Positions 6,987 through 7,108 of a stretch of DNA of 7,108 bases are shown here, in pieces. The position numbers and the translations under genes are program-made. This stretch comes from Alphaproteobacteria bacterium (lineage in GTDB: Bacteria; Pseudomonadota; Alphaproteobacteria; Micropepsales; Micropepsaceae): NCBI GenBank assembly GCA_028869355.1, contig JAGWSK010000105.1, positions 1 to 7,108 of the forward strand. Reading direction: 5' to 3'. The notes under the pieces are model-generated. The model was not told where the DNA came from. It saw nothing but the letters and a program-made list of their open reading frames with translations, and ran no database searches. How positions within the stretch are numbered: position 1 is the stretch's first letter; the number at the start of each line of letters is the position of its first letter.

Positions 6987-7108
6987 GCGATCCGGACGGT
7001 TGAGCGCAAGGTCGATCTCTCACACACCGTATTCATCGTTTCGAGCAAGTCGGGCACCACGCTCGAACCGAATATTCTCATGGACTACTTCTGGGATCGG
7101 GTCGAGAA
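6987..7108 (+). pseudogene. pgi: continuation of the glucose-6-phosphate isomerase domain beyond the in-frame stop, cut by window edge
   Basis: Translating on in the tal-pgi frame after the TAA gives 40 complete codons without a further stop. They read A-I-R-T-V-E-R-K-V-D-L-S, then V-F-I-V-S-S-K-S-G-T-T-L-E-P-N-I-L and M-D-Y-F-W-D-R-V. The S-S-K-S-G-T-T-L-E segment is the sugar-phosphate-binding motif of bacterial glucose-6-phosphate isomerases, directly following the upstream isomerase segment with no evident loss of residues. There is no ribosome binding site here for an independent start; the only ATG (7080-7082) is beyond the motif. This is therefore the other side of an interrupted gene rather than a separate one. 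The catalytic Glu, His and Lys of the isomerase would lie beyond the window, so I cannot say whether the remainder is intact. Confidence 0.85.

Overview
This is a G+C-rich bacterial chromosomal segment encoding central carbohydrate metabolism. It holds four protein-coding genes, and all are recognisable by their active-site motifs. They are a 4-alpha-glucanotransferase (malQ, cut by the left edge), an alpha-D-glucose phosphoglucomutase (pgm), a transketolase (tkt) and a transaldolase/glucose-6-phosphate isomerase fusion (tal-pgi, cut by the right edge). The fused tal-pgi gene next to tkt and glycogen genes resembles clusters I associate with Alphaproteobacteria such as Acetobacteraceae and Rhizobiales relatives, although similar fusions occur in other phyla. 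The organism assignment is therefore only a moderate-confidence inference.

Layout. Positions 2-1483 (+) hold the catalytic and C-terminal part of malQ. A 59-base gap with no clear terminator separates it from the convergent pgm (1543-3195, -). Positions 3196-3466 form a divergent intergenic region that must carry the 5' signals of pgm (leftward) and tkt (rightward); it contains a perfect 10-bp palindrome abutting the pgm ribosome binding site. tkt runs 3467-5512 (+). After one base, tal-pgi starts at a GTG (5514), so the two are almost certainly co-transcribed and translationally coupled.

How the genes work together. MalQ rearranges malto-oligosaccharides during glycogen or maltodextrin turnover. 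Pgm interconverts glucose-1-phosphate and glucose-6-phosphate. Transketolase and transaldolase carry out the non-oxidative pentose phosphate pathway. The isomerase half of the fusion would convert the fructose-6-phosphate made by those two enzymes into glucose-6-phosphate, the substrate of Pgm.

The one real anomaly is an in-frame TAA at 6984-6986 inside the isomerase domain of tal-pgi. The same frame continues on the other side with clear isomerase sequence (S-S-K-S-G-T-T-L-E) to the end of the window. The gene is therefore either disrupted by a point change, mis-sequenced, or read through. Apart from this, I see ordinary housekeeping metabolism: no mobile element, CRISPR array, RNA gene or novel system.
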